DNA of 64,000 bases from Rosa chinensis (taxonomy: Eukaryota > Streptophyta > Magnoliopsida > Rosales > Rosaceae), in the NCBI RefSeq assembly GCF_002994745.2, contig NC_037093.1, forward strand, positions 15,821,555-15,885,554, in the 5' to 3' direction. Below the pieces are notes generated by a model. It made no database searches, was not told the DNA's origin, and saw only the letters and a program-made list of their open reading frames with translations. The translations under genes and the position numbers were made by a program. Shown here one piece after another: positions 1-11,162 of the stretch. The first letter of the stretch is position 1. The number at the start of each line of letters is the position of its first letter.

Positions 1-240
1 TGAAAGGTCAAGGTGCTCGAGCATGAATAAGGAGCTGTACAGCTGTAGCGCATGTAGTGGTGACGTACTGTCAAGCTGCTGATGTGGATTTACAGGCTGT
101 AATAGCTAGGGTTTTCTTTCCTTTGTTTTTCGTACTACTATAAATAGTGCTACTGTTATAGTAATTCTATTAAGTTCCCTTAATTGAAATTCTCTCTCAG
201 ATTTTATCTGAAACTCTCTCTTACTCTCTGTAAGTTCTTC
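1..240 (+). mobile_element. Possible LTR remnant (copia-like)
   Basis: The stretch has a TATA-like box (CTATAAATAG near 139) followed by a CT-rich leader, as in the U3/R/U5 of short plant LTRs. No primer-binding site, matching second LTR or target duplication is visible, and the left end lies outside the window. It could equally be an ordinary promoter fragment. Confidence 0.25.
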
Positions 241-978
241 TTCCTCAAGCTTTTATATATTCATGGCAACAGTGTTATCATGTCCATGACTGCTTGCAAT
301 TTGCAAAGACGACATTGCCTTATCATCGTGTGAATGTATATTAGTGTGAAACATGCTTTCTTAAAAATTTGATCTCATCATTTTTCTATAAGAATCGGCA
401 CAAATAAATGCTAAATGAAAGAGTTAAAAAGTGTTTTGTTTTGTGGAATAAGAAGTTTTTGTTTGTCCGTGAACTATGTCCAATTAGTTATTTGGAATAA
501 GTAACTGAAATAATGAAGATCACCGATTCGACTCTCACCTTGACATCATAAAAAAGATTGGACGAGGTTGGAGAAAAAAAATTATTGTTTCTACTTTGAA
601 AAAAAAAAAGGGAAAAGAAGTTGTCATTCAATAAAACTCAATCTTCAAATGAGTTTCGAATAAAAAATGATTTACTATTCTATGACCTGACCTGATTAAA
701 ATCATTAAATCCACGAGATTCGGTTGTGCATTTCTATTCTTATACTCACCTCTTCCGGCCAGTTGATTTATGCCATACTTTATTATATATGTTAAGACTA
801 TTACAGGTTTTTGTTCTGCTTCAAAAACTGTAGCAATCATCGTCCTCAAGTGTTAAAAAAGAAAAGAAAAGGATTAAAATGTAAGATGTTTCATTCTTTT
901 TCTCTGTCTCATATTTGTTATATAAAAATTCTGCAAATTATTCTCAACCTCGTATATATCGTTAATTTTTTTTTTAAT
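241..978. other. AT-rich intergenic, nothing recognised
   Basis: No ORF or motif here resembles a known gene. Short A-runs occur around 575-610. I see no function. Confidence 0.5.
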
Positions 979-986
979 TTAATTTT

Positions 987-1111
987 GGGTGGTGTTATTC
1001 ACACACCATTTTTCTCTATTCACACCCCTCTTCTATTTTTCTATTATTTTAATTCAATTTTTGTTTTTATAAATTACCCTAACTACCCTCCCTTATAATT
1101 ATGTTCCTTTA

Positions 1112-1150
<39 letters not shown>

Positions 1151-2056
1151 CAGTAAGTCAATCATCCTCAAATCCTAAACCCTTATTTTCCTGCAGACAC
1201 AGAGGACTTTAAAACTCTTTTTGATTCCGTCTTTTTTTTCCATCAAAAACTTCTCTAGCATAGTCATTCTATCTTTCTAATGTGATGCTTTGAAGTTCAA
1301 TCATGACAGAACAAGAAACTTTAGACCCATCTTTGGAGAAAATTTTACATCTAATTTGCAATGGCCGGAGATATGAAAGAAAAATAAGAGTTCAATGATC
1401 ATTCGAACCCCTTTGAATCTATCAATCCTGGTAAGATTCTAACTAAAATTATTTGGTGTATTTGAATCCATTGAGCAACTATAGAACTTTACAACAACCT
1501 AATAATGATGGCCTTATGATTTTAGACATGATTTGTTCTACTATATTATTCTAGTAGAACATAATATTGTCCCCACACGAAGATTGCAACTCATTGCAAT
1601 ATTCAATATTATGTACAACATCTCCAAATTTTGTGCACATCATTGGCTGCAGTGTGGAAGCTTGTGGTTAAAGTGGATGGAATGATGTACTTGGATTAGA
1701 AATCATAAACAAACAAGCATTAAGTTTCGTGCTTTGCAAAGTATGGGGACAAACTTTGCAATTTCGATTAAGTTGGATGAAGGTAATTACCATGGAAGCA
1801 TATTCTTTGTCTAATAATACAGGTTATTCCACTTAATCAATGTATTTTTTTTTTTCATTTATAGATTAAAAAATTGATTTATTGTATAATGATGTTTGAT
1901 TCATGATTGACTTGCCAAATAAAAAAAAGAAATAAAAAAAAACAGAATTACAAGAGAGGGTAGTTGGGGTAATTTATAGAAAAAATTTGAATTAAAGTAA
2001 CAGAAAATAGAAGGGGTGTGTGAATAGAGAAAAAGGGTGTGTGACTAGCACCGCCC
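987..2056. mobile_element. Non-autonomous TIR DNA transposon, 1.07 kb
   Basis: The element starts with GGGTGGTG and ends with CACCGCCC. About 105 bp at each end form imperfect terminal inverted repeats (987-1096 against 1953-2056), both carrying the word CACACCCCTCTTCTATTTT or its complement. It is flanked by a direct 8-bp duplication, TTAATTTT, at 979-986 and 2057-2064. An 8-bp duplication suits hAT elements and the short end of Mutator-like elements; the long TIRs favour the latter. No transposase is inside. The interior holds a poly(T) tract (about 1114-1150) and sequence with no recognisable coding content. Confidence 0.8.
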
Positions 2057-2064
2057 TTAATTTT

Positions 2065-2663
2065 TTGGTATGATATTGTTGAAAAGAAGTGACAAGCATC
2101 AGTATCAGTTTGCAACAAAAATACTGAATTACTCAAGACACAATATATATGACTTAGATTGCCTTACTTGAAAAGAATTTCTGACTCCGCCCCTATTCGT
2201 TATTCTAAATTAGAATTCCAAGTCTAGTATGTGAATAAAGATAACCATTAATCATTGATAAATGAAATGAATTTTTTTTTTCATAAATGCAGCTCTCTTC
2301 GAAGAAAAAACTCTTGATTTTAACAACTTAGTATGCGCCTAGGCAAGCGCATCTATATATTTTCCAGGGTTAACCTACGAGATATTAGCTTGTCAACATG
2401 GTAAGATAGACATGGGCATTTGCATGGTTCCTATTCTTTGTACATATATAGTTGCTTGTACCTGGGCTTGTCACTGATAACATGTACCATGCATGCTGGC
2501 ATGCTGCCAACTAAAACATATATACTAGCAATTTAAGCTTTCACAAAGAAAATATAGTGCATGTCTATGAGCGGTTCAAAGTTCTATAATGGGCATGCAG
2601 GTCGATCAATCATTCTCAAAGTTGGCCATCGATCAATTCAAAGCACAAAACTGAGGAACTACC
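2065..2663. other. Intergenic, nothing recognised
   Basis: AT-rich sequence without a plausible ORF, RNA gene or repeat that I can identify. Confidence 0.5.
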
Positions 2664-2679
2664 AAATGCAATTCAGTTA

Positions 2680-2830
2680 CTTGAAATTTTGTTGTATGAT
2701 GGTTTTCCAGGTCCACGTACCTTTAGTTTAGTTGGCTTGGTCCTGGCTCTTTGTTTGTTCTGTCGAGAGTTCTTCTTCCCCTTGGTTTTATTGATTGAGT
2801 GTTTCAAGTTGTCAAAAAAAAAAAAAAAAA
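2680..2830 (+). mobile_element. Short 5'-truncated retroposon with 15-bp TSD
   Basis: A roughly 150-bp insert ends in a run of about 17 A and is bracketed by the direct repeat AATGCAATTCAGTTA (about 2665-2679 and 2830-2844). A poly(A) tail plus a 15-bp target duplication is the signature of LINE-machinery retroposition. The insert is T-rich and resembles a LINE 3' end more than an mRNA. No A/B box was seen, so a SINE is less likely. Confidence 0.75.
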
Positions 2831-2844
2831 ATGCAATTCAGTTA

Positions 2845-3600
2845 ACGAAACTCATGTCGGCTTCAGCTGGATCACATGGACGTATTGTCCAAACATCACT
2901 TGATACCGGAGTCTTAGATATTGGCCGACCCGTACCTTGTCGAAAAAAATCCCCAATTTGGCTATTTGATTTTTCAAATGCATGCGTATGATGTTTACCA
3001 ATGATCGATCTGAACATTAGTGTACGACCTAATTCTTTCTATACCAATTAATGTCTCCTTAATTTTGACTCCGATACAGGGAATTGATTATAGGTATGCA
3101 TGGCTTAAATTAATTTGGGACGCATTGTCATTTGTCAAATAGTACGTCCTAGTCCCAATCCTTTTCTTGTCCCCTTCACCACCTGGATTAGCCCTAGAAG
3201 CTTAATAAGGGATAACTTCTCTTGATGACTTTTGCAAGATGAGACATACGCAGGAGATATCATATTAGTAGATGAGATAAGTTGAAAACTTGCATTTCAC
3301 ATCAAACCAGAAGTTTTTTAGAGGTTGAAAATCAAGTCATCCGGCATTAGGGATCCGAAAGTAAACAGTGTAGGGCCTGTTGATACTTTATAATCAATAT
3401 GAATGACGATCATAGCTTTACGACAATTAGTTCATCAACGTCGCGAAGTCCTCGATCAAGTTGTCAATGCCTACTAGCCGGTATCTTTGTCAATATGTAC
3501 AATTATTTGAGGGATTAATGATGCATGGTATACTTCGAAAGATTAGTCGCAGCTGACAAGAAAATAAAGAACCACAAGAAGATCTAATCTTGAATTTAAG
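2845..3600. other. Intergenic, nothing recognised
   Basis: No convincing ORF, RNA gene or repeat structure is visible. Confidence 0.45.
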
Positions 3601-3609
3601 CCACTATTT

Positions 3610-4557
3610 CCCAGTTAATTTCTTAAGGGTGGAATTCCTCCCTCAATTTTAGAGGGTCCAAGTGGGTATGGCTGTAGGAAGAAATTCCCAACTCAAAGAT
3701 TTATGGTTGATTTGTTTCACTTCAATATTGTGGTTTGTATGGAATGCTAGAAATAAAATGAGACATGAGGGCAATATGTTTTCAGTTGCTACTATTTGTA
3801 GACTCATCTCTAGTCATATTCTAGCACGTAGCCGTTTGGCAACAGGTACCATTCACAATTTTATCCAAGATCTTCGCATTTTGAAATCTTTTGGGGCCAA
3901 TGCAGGTTGTGTCGTGCCCCTAGAGTGTTAGAAGTGAATTGGCATCCACCATTGATTGGTTGGATTAAGATTAATTCTGATGGAGCTTGGAAGCATGATG
4001 AGGGGGTTGGAGGTTATGGAGTTGTGTTTAGGGATCATATGGGACGTTTTTTGGGAGCTTTTGCTTCTAATCTTGATATCCCTAGTTCCATTGTAGCAGA
4101 GGTGATTGCTGTGATTAAGGCAATTGAGTTAGTATGGGTTCGTGATTGGAAGCACATATGGCTAGAGCTGGTTGACTCTTATTATTTTGGATTTTATTAA
4201 GTCTTATTTGTTGGTCCCCTAGCAACTTCGTATTAGCCGGCTCAAGTGCTTGTATCATATTTCTAAAATGACTTTTTGTGTATTACATATTTTTTTCATG
4301 AAGGTATAGGTAGCTGATGCTTTGGCTAATTATGATATGACTTCTCCTAATATGGTGTGGTTGGATACTCCTCCATCTTTTATTTTATTGCATTGTCAGA
4401 GTGACCAATTGAGTATTTCTCAATTTTCGATCACAATAGCTTGTTTTGTAGGGATGTTTGGTTTGGTCTCCCTCCTAAGTTGAATAGTTTCTTACTAAAA
4501 ATTCAAATAAGGAAAGATCCCTTATTTGCTTCAGCTAAAATTTAAAAAAAAAAAAAA
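3610..4557 (+). pseudogene. LINE (L1-type) 3' end: zf-RVT/RNase H fragment
   Basis: Two overlapping frames (3662-3931 and 3907-4200) together read like the C-terminal end of a plant LINE ORF2. The first has the linker word LWFVWNARNKMRHE that precedes RNase H. The second has the RNase H core: KINSDGAW, then GGYGVVFRDHMGRFLGAF, then AEVIAVIKAIELV. Further on, in another frame, VADALANY near 4310-4335 matches the end of the domain. The fragment is broken by a frameshift near 3907-3931 and by stops after 4200. It ends at a poly(A) run (about 4542-4556). Reverse transcriptase and ORF1 are absent, so this is a dead, 5'-truncated copy. No clean target duplication was found. Confidence 0.8.
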
Positions 4558-6409
4558 TACAATAAGTTTCTTAACGGTTCGGCAATATGGGTTCTCCACT
4601 TTTTTCATCATTAATTTCTCCCGGCTTTCGTCATTTTTCCAACCATGTGGATACAAGATCCGTATCCTTACAAATTTATGGAAGCTGACTGATTTAACTG
4701 TCATTGAATTTATCATGTTACATATCGACCAAATTCAGTCTTACAATTCTACCGTGGGACATGGGTGTGGATGCTCTAATAGAATATTGAACACTCCATA
4801 GCCTCCTTCTAAATTTATTTTCTTCAATGAAATAATTTTCAAAAAAAAAAAAAATGAAGAAGAAGCTGATCTATATCTATATCTATTAATCGAAACTCTT
4901 GATCATTAATTATGAATTTATGACTATTATTTTCCATTTTGTGGTTTAGGCCAACCATTAATCTGAAAACCTAATAAAAAGGCGTACGTGTCAACTACTT
5001 AAAAGGCTTCGGGCCAAAAACAACAACTATTAGAAAGGTACATGCATGGTAATCAAACCAAACCAAATATGGGAGTAGATTATCTCTCACTGAGATACGT
5101 TGTATAATAATTATTTAATTGACACTTGGCTCAACAAGTACGTACGTGTAAAGTTGGAGTTTCTACGTTTAGGAGTTGTAGTAATCTGACTAAATTATCG
5201 AGTTCTTGAATGACTATGAACCTCTGCTAATCCCAGTCAAATTAAGGTTTTGCTAACATGCATGTGTGTTCCTTCTGTGAACTTATAATAATCATCATTT
5301 CAAGTACTTCAGGGCCTCTCTGAAAATCATAATACATTAATTAAAATGAAGAAAATCTAGTAAACTGCATGAGGTTTGCAGAATTCAGGGTGCTGATCTT
5401 ATCGATCAATCTTTCCAAATTAGTGAAATTATTTACGAGAAATTGCTTACACACTAATCTAAACCTTAATCATCTTACTTAATTAGTTTAGGGATTGCCT
5501 CCAATTCCTCAAACACGTCTGCAGAACAATGAACAGAATCCATCCCCTCGATTATTTTAGGTTATCAAATTTATACGCAACATAATATATAGAAAATTGA
5601 AGGTGAAGAACCAGCTGGGCAAGGATTGATGATGACTGTTTTTATATTAAACACTGAAAAGGTCATAAAACGGTGATCATATCTTCTTATATAACTGAAA
5701 CAAACTTAATCGGTAATACAATTACTCCTAGCTAGCTAGCCAGATTTGATAATATTGTCTGCCAATCATCAAACATGGTCCCCAAATCTGATATTATAAA
5801 CAAGAAGAATCAGAAGAGGGGATCGTGCAGCCATTAGAAAATGCTAAAAGAAATGAGAGTGATTTGGATTAAGAAATTATCATATTCTCTTTCGGAAATT
5901 TTCAAACCAGGAAGATGGTTTCAAGCCAGCTTGTAGGTTTTAATAGCGCGGCTCATAAACGAGACTATGAGGCCTTATATAAAATCTTGGCCCAATTCAT
6001 TTATGGATTTGGTGCTAATGTTTGACTTGGGATTGGGCTCTTTAGGCCTAATTGATTTGTTGTTCCTACACTTGGGCCTGTTTGTGTCGATGGCTGACGA
6101 CCCAGGATTTGTTTATTTTTTATTTTTTTAATTATATTGCTAATTTGGATGGCGGATTTAGGGTATATGATCGGAGTCCTTTGTCATTTTGTTTTTTGGA
6201 GTAGACAACATCATAAGCAATTGTTATCCTTGCCCATAACGTTTAATGCTAGGATCTTAGTGACTACTAGAAACTGCCAATATGGTGTGAGTTATGGGCT
6301 TCCCTTGTCTCACTCTCAAGCAAATCAATCAGCATTTCCTATTTTGCTTCAACCGGATTTAATTGGCCATACAATTTAATTGTAGCTAATTCTCGCAAAA
6401 AAGCCTAAC
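4558..6409. other. Intergenic; second poly(A) end near 4840
   Basis: Mostly AT-rich sequence with no gene recognised. A second A-run (about 4841-4854) preceded by TTCAATGAAATAATTTTC looks like another LINE 3' terminus, so the LINE fragment may really extend to about 4854 with the first A-run internal. No supportable coding region follows. Confidence 0.4.
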
Positions 6410-6417
6410 TTGGATGT

Positions 6418-6600
6418 AGGTCTCGTCAACCGGCCCGGCCCGGCCCATTCATGGCGGGCTTGGACCGGGCCGGGCCTTGTTACATTTTTAAATAATAGCG
6501 GGCCGGGCTTTATTATAAATCAAAGGATCCAAGCCCGTCCATATATATCGGGCCTTGCGGGTTTTTTCGGGCCGGGCCTTGCGGGCTTTATCTATAAATA
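6418..6600. repeat. GGGCCGGGC-rich repeat block 1
   Basis: Dense copies of GGCCCGGCCC / CGGGCCGGGCC sit in otherwise AT-rich DNA. Similar blocks lie at about 15530-15765, 28120-28340 and 28665-28810. Reiterated GC-rich words of this kind occur in the subterminal regions of some plant hAT-type elements, but no TIR or target duplication could be fixed here, so the class is open. Confidence 0.45.
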
Positions 6601-6920
6601 AATATTTAAAGACACTAATATATTTTTTTTTAATCAAGCTTTGAAAATTCATTGGATAATGATCAAATACAACCAAACGGAACAAATCTATATTGTACCC
6701 AAAAAAAAGGGACAATGATAAAAGAGGTCATTTTGAAGTGCCTTATTATAATTCAGATGACACAAAATACCCCATGATAATTAAGGTCACTCCTTAGCAA
6801 TCTATCACTACAAATGACAAAAATTACAACCCATGCCATCGTCTCCCTCTTCCCCGGTCCATTTCAGAATATAATTAACCCTTCCCTCTCTCTCTCTCTC
6901 TCTCAACTGACCTCACCGTC

Positions 6921-7315
6921 GTGGTCCAGACCCGATCGCTCACAGACATGCCCCCACCCAGCGACGGAGCTCTGCGTGCCGTAACCAAAATCCCCGGCGA
7001 TGGAATCGGACCGCTAGTCAAGAACGCTGTCGAGAAGGTGATGGAGGCGATGCAGGCGCCGGTCTACTTCGAGAAGTACGATGTCACCGGCAACATGCCG
7101 AGGGTGCCGGAGGAGGTGATTAAGTCGATCAGGAAGAACAAGATATGTCTAAAAGGCGGGCTGGCGACGCCGATGGGCGGCGGCGTTAGCTCGCTGAACA
7201 TGCAGCTCCGGCGAGATCTCTGTCGACATTCTGGTGATCAGGGAGAACACCGAGGGTGAGTACTCGGGGCTCGAGCACGAGATCATTCCTGGAGTTGTTG
7301 AAAGCCTTAAAGGTA
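6921..7315 (+). pseudogene. NAD-isocitrate dehydrogenase subunit fragment
   Basis: The reading frame from 6921 matches the N-terminal part of plant mitochondrial NAD-dependent isocitrate dehydrogenase, TCA cycle: IPGDGIGPLV, the APVYFEKYDV stretch, then [21 protein letters not shown]. Just after the residues MQLR, about 24 codons usually present in this family are missing and the frame shifts. In the next frame the protein resumes with [20 protein letters not shown] (about 7219-7280) and continues to ESLK near 7313, where AAAG|GTATAA looks like a splice donor. The presequence is lost and no downstream IDH exon (catalytic and C-terminal parts) follows. It is a captured or decayed gene fragment and cannot encode an enzyme. 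Confidence 0.85.
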
Positions 7316-8490
7316 TAAACAATGCAATTCCGAAATGTAAAATTCGTTATTAACTGTAAAATTTATAATGTTCAGTCAGTTTTGGAGGAGCAGGAACAAT
7401 ATATCTTTTTCGTTTGTGATTATTATGAACTTAATTAGTTTAATTTTTTTATTGTAGAATCTGTTTAGAGGAGGTATTGGTATCAGTTGTTGTGTTTGAT
7501 TGTCTCTATAATTTTATCGAAATTCAAAATGATGGTTTTATCTTGTGATTTTCATGCTAGATGTAGAGGTTTTGTTGTAATTGCTTTGTCCAAAATAAGG
7601 ATTTTCATATAGATAAATCTTGTGTGTTCGGAGAAGTTTAGCAACAAGCAATCTTTTTACTTTGATGAATTGTGTATGCTTATGTAATTGGTTTGCTTTG
7701 ATCTTGGCATGCTTTGATCTTATTTTTCTGAAGAGTTCTTTTGTTATTCGGGTTTTGTTGTTTTATGGCTTTACAAATGTCTATTCATGATATTATGTAC
7801 TTCACAGTATGTTTCTATATCTTGGATAGTTCAGTTAACACTTAAGTATGCTTCTTACTGAAGTTAGATGGCTTTACATATCTGACCAGGTGTGGGATAG
7901 GATCGCGCTAGGTCTAGCCTCTCAATATGTAGTATGCTTACTACATATTCAAATCTTGAGAACCATCCTGCGAAAATCGGAGCTCCAAAACTAAGTTGAA
8001 AGAAGAAGCTGCTTTCAGAAACTTTTTGGAGGCTTTGATGCCTCCAATAATTTGATAAAGCTTGGAGGAAAGCAGATGCTGCCTGTGGACTTCTTGCCTC
8101 GTAATAGAAGATTTGCTGCTACAGAGACGGTGGAAGATATAGGTAACTTGAAAACTGAGCAGCATAAAAGGAAGCAACATGGATAGGAGTCAAAGGTGGA
8201 GAAGAAAGAGTGGAAGGTATGGGCCTGCTATTTGTTTTAGCTCATCTTGGACATGATATTTTATTCATCTTGCCTTACCATTAAAGATTAATATGCCAGC
8301 TTATGATAATGAAAATCTAGAAACTGTCATTGTAAGAGTAAACTGTGAGCATATAACTTGCATTAAAATATCTGAGCTACTGATTTTGGCATTTGATAAT
8401 TCCAGGAATTGTACCTTCTGTTTTGTAGTTGTGTTGGTAAATTTATGTTGGTTATTTGATGATAACTTGAATATATCTGAGTGTAAGCAG
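7316..8490. other. Intron-like and unassigned captured sequence
   Basis: 7316-7900 is T-rich, like a plant intron after the IDH donor. 7930-8210 has gene-like composition (GGAGGAAAG-type purine-rich exonic words) but is closed by stops in every frame I read. It may be another degraded gene fragment; no family recognised. Confidence 0.35.
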
Positions 8491-8622
8491 CTGTCAAAGG
8501 AGGAAAGACGTGAGGCATGGCACGTTAAAAAGAAATTGAAGAAGGGACTTTACAAGGGTAAAGTGCAGCATTCTCAGAGAGTAGCTGCTATATCTGGCTC
8601 TTCTTCCAAACGTCTGATGTGA
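8491..8622 (+). pseudogene. Unidentified exon-like fragment, basic peptide
   Basis: After a splice-acceptor-like GTAAGCAG, a frame reads LSKEERREAWHVKKKLKKG and later RVAAISGSSSKRLM, then stops at 8620-8622. The strongly basic, structured composition looks like real protein sequence rather than chance, and it lies directly before the DHFR-TS piece. I do not recognise the family with confidence, and no start codon or upstream exon is evident. Confidence 0.35.
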
Positions 8623-8667
8623 TTGTGCTGATCATCAAATGGTAATGGGAATAGAATCACCTAGCTG

Positions 8668-8748
8668 AATCCACAGAGGACTTATCAAGTTGTTGTGGCT
8701 GCAACTCGAGAAATGGGTATTGGAAAGGATGGGAAACTGCCTTGGAGG
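8668..8748 (+). pseudogene. DHFR-thymidylate synthase N-terminal fragment
   Basis: An 81-bp stretch reads PQRTYQVVVAATREMGIGKD followed by GKLPW, which is the start of the dihydrofolate reductase domain of plant bifunctional DHFR-TS (folate and dTMP synthesis). The match breaks off right after KLPWR, where the family continues with an SDLKFF-type segment; here the frame runs into unrelated G/T-rich sequence and a stop. No other DHFR or TS part is nearby. It is a captured exon piece, about 1.4 kb from the IDH piece on the same strand. Confidence 0.75.
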
Positions 8749-9139
8749 GACGCCTTAATGTTATTCTGACTTGTTCCGGGGGGGGTGTGATGTTTATATC
8801 TATCTTTAAAACAGTAACTCTGTGTGTGTTTAATTTGTGGTTTTTTTGTTGTGGTGGTTATTTATTATATTTTAGGGGAGTGATGTGTGGTGATTTTGGT
8901 TGTGGGGGTGGTTATTACTTATTAGAACTATAGTCAGTATAGTGTTTGAGTTCTCATGCCTTGTTCCTTTTTCTGATCTTGTATTCCCTCTTGGCATGTT
9001 CCTACACAACAAACGGTTGAATATAGCCAAACTCCTTAAGTCATTGGTAAAGTCACTAATCAGGTCATTAATCAAGTCACTGTCTGGGTAACTATTAACC
9101 TCAAGTAACTAACTAAGTCACTGATCATGTAACTGCTAA

Positions 9140-10885
9140 AAATCACTGTTAATCACGTCACTAACTAAGTAACTGACCATGTTACTAACCAAGTAATTGT
9201 CAGTAGCTAAGTCACAAGTTGATAGTCAAGTCACTGTTAATCACATGTTACTAACTAAGTAACTGACCATGTCACTGACAATGTCACTAAACATGTTACT
9301 GTCAATCCCTGGCCATGTCATATAACCTCAAGTAACCGGTAATGTCACTATTAACTTCAAGTCATTGGCTATGTCACTGGCCAAGTTACTAGTCATGTCA
9401 CTGTTAATCCTTAGCCAATGAAGTCATTGTTCAAGCCAAGTTCCTAGTCAGTGAGGTCACTGGTCAAGTCACTGTTAACCTCAAGTCACTGACCATGTAA
9501 CTGTCTCAAGTCACTGACCATGTAACTGTCTCAAGTCGCTGTCAATCACATGTCACTGACCACATCACTGTTATACACATGTCACTAACCACGTCTTGAG
9601 GACAAATCCCCTCACGACCAATATAGGTGAGAAGTAATCTCCTTCCTCAAAGAAAATCTGTGTGAGGAGCTATCCCCTCAAAGCAAATTTGGGTGAGGAG
9701 TAAGTAATTCCCTAAAGTGGAATCTGTGTGAGGAGAAATCCCCTCAAGGCCAATATGGATGAAGAGTAATCTCCTTGAGGAGATATTTGGGAGATACCTT
9801 TAAGGCAAATTTAGATGAGGAGTAAGGTAATTCCCTAAAGATGAATCTCTGTGAGGATTGTGAGGATAGATCCCCTCAAAGCTAACATGGGTGAGGAGTA
9901 ATCCTCTCGAGTCGAATCTAGGTGAGTAGAAATCCCCTCGAAAGGAATCTGGGTGAGGAGCAAGGATTGAACCAATTTACCTGTAAAAGTAATTTTGATC
10001 AAGTCCCTAGTTAGTGAGGTCACTGGTCAAGTCACTATTAACCTCAAGTCACTGACCATGTAACTGTCTCAAGTTACTGGTCAAGTCTTTGACCATGTAA
10101 CTGTCTCAAGTCACTGGTCAAGTCACTGACCATGTAACTGTCTCAAGTCACTTACCATGTCACTGCCTCAAGTAATTTACCTGTAAAAGTAATTTTGATC
10201 AAGTCCCTAGTTAGTGAGGTCACTGGTAAAGTCACTATTAATCTCAAGTCACTGACCATGTAACTGTCTTAAGTTACTGGTCAAGTCTCTGACCATGTAA
10301 CTGTCTCAAGTCACTTACCATGTCACTGCCTCAAGTCACTTACCATGTCACTATCAATTTCTGATTTGATGTTCAATTCCTGATTTAGTTACATGTTCAA
10401 TTACTTGGTCAGTTATATACATGATCAGTTACATGATCAGTCACTGGCCAAGTTGCATGTCACTTACTATGTCACTGTTATACACGTCAATGTAAACCCT
10501 TGGCAAAGTCATTGTTAACCTCAAGTCACGGGCAAAGTCACTGACCATGTTGCTGTTAATTCTTGGTCAAGTTACTGACAAAGTCATTGACCATGTCAAT
10601 TACCATGTCATTGTTATACACGTCACTGACCATGTCACTGTCAATTCCTGACCAAGTTACGATCCATGGTAAGTGACATGATTAGTTACTTAGTTAGTGA
10701 CATGTGATAAACAGTGACTTGACTATTAACTTGTGACTTGGCTACTGACAGTTACTTGGTTAGTGACATGGTCAGTTACTTAATTAGTGACATGTGATTA
10801 ACAGTGACTTGGCTATTAACTTGTGACTTGGCTATTGACAGTTACTTGGTTAGTGATCGACATGGTCATTGACATGTAATGTTTA
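9140..10885. repeat. Inverted arms at the two ends of the satellite
   Basis: The sequence about 9159-9274 (ACTAAGTAACTGACCATG, then TAAGTCACAAGTTGATAG, then GTTAATCACATG) reappears as a close reverse complement at about 10680-10885, where it occurs in nearly two copies. The arms are separated by about 1.4 kb, so the array can fold back on itself. Confidence 0.75.
9597..9965. repeat. Second repeat family: GAGGAG...CCCCTC units
   Basis: Inside the satellite, about nine units of 38-48 bp follow the plan GTGAGGAGNAATCCCCTCAA plus a spacer. Each unit contains a short inverted repeat (GAGG...CCCTC). The sequence is unrelated to the flanking GTCACTGAC words. Confidence 0.75.
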
Positions 10886-11162
10886 ACAGTGTAATTGGTC
10901 TTTTTTTACGGCTATGAAGTAAATGAATGCAAGTTTCTATCAATTTATTCAAGCATAAACTGGTCTAGATTATAGTGATAGACAAATTGGATACACCACT
11001 CCTGATACAAATATATACATGATGAGATAAAAATATATACATATAGACAAATATATACAAATATATACATATAGACAAGAGACCTATCCTCTTCCCGTAA
11101 CCAATTTTTGCTATGGCTTTGTTCAAATCCAAATGCATGCACAGGTGTGATATTTAATCTCA

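Larger units (their letters stand above)
9037..10895. repeat. Degenerate satellite of GTCACTGACCATGT words
   Basis: About 1.86 kb is built from variants of AAGTCACTGACCATGT and AACTGTC/TTAATCAC, spaced 10-25 bp apart. From 9037 to about 10665 the words run in one orientation; from about 10670 to 10890 they run as the reverse complement. A higher-order unit of about 199 bp starting AATTTACCTGTAAAAG is present twice (from about 9974 and 10173). A second repeat family interrupts it at 9597-9965. No ORF is supported. Confidence 0.9.
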
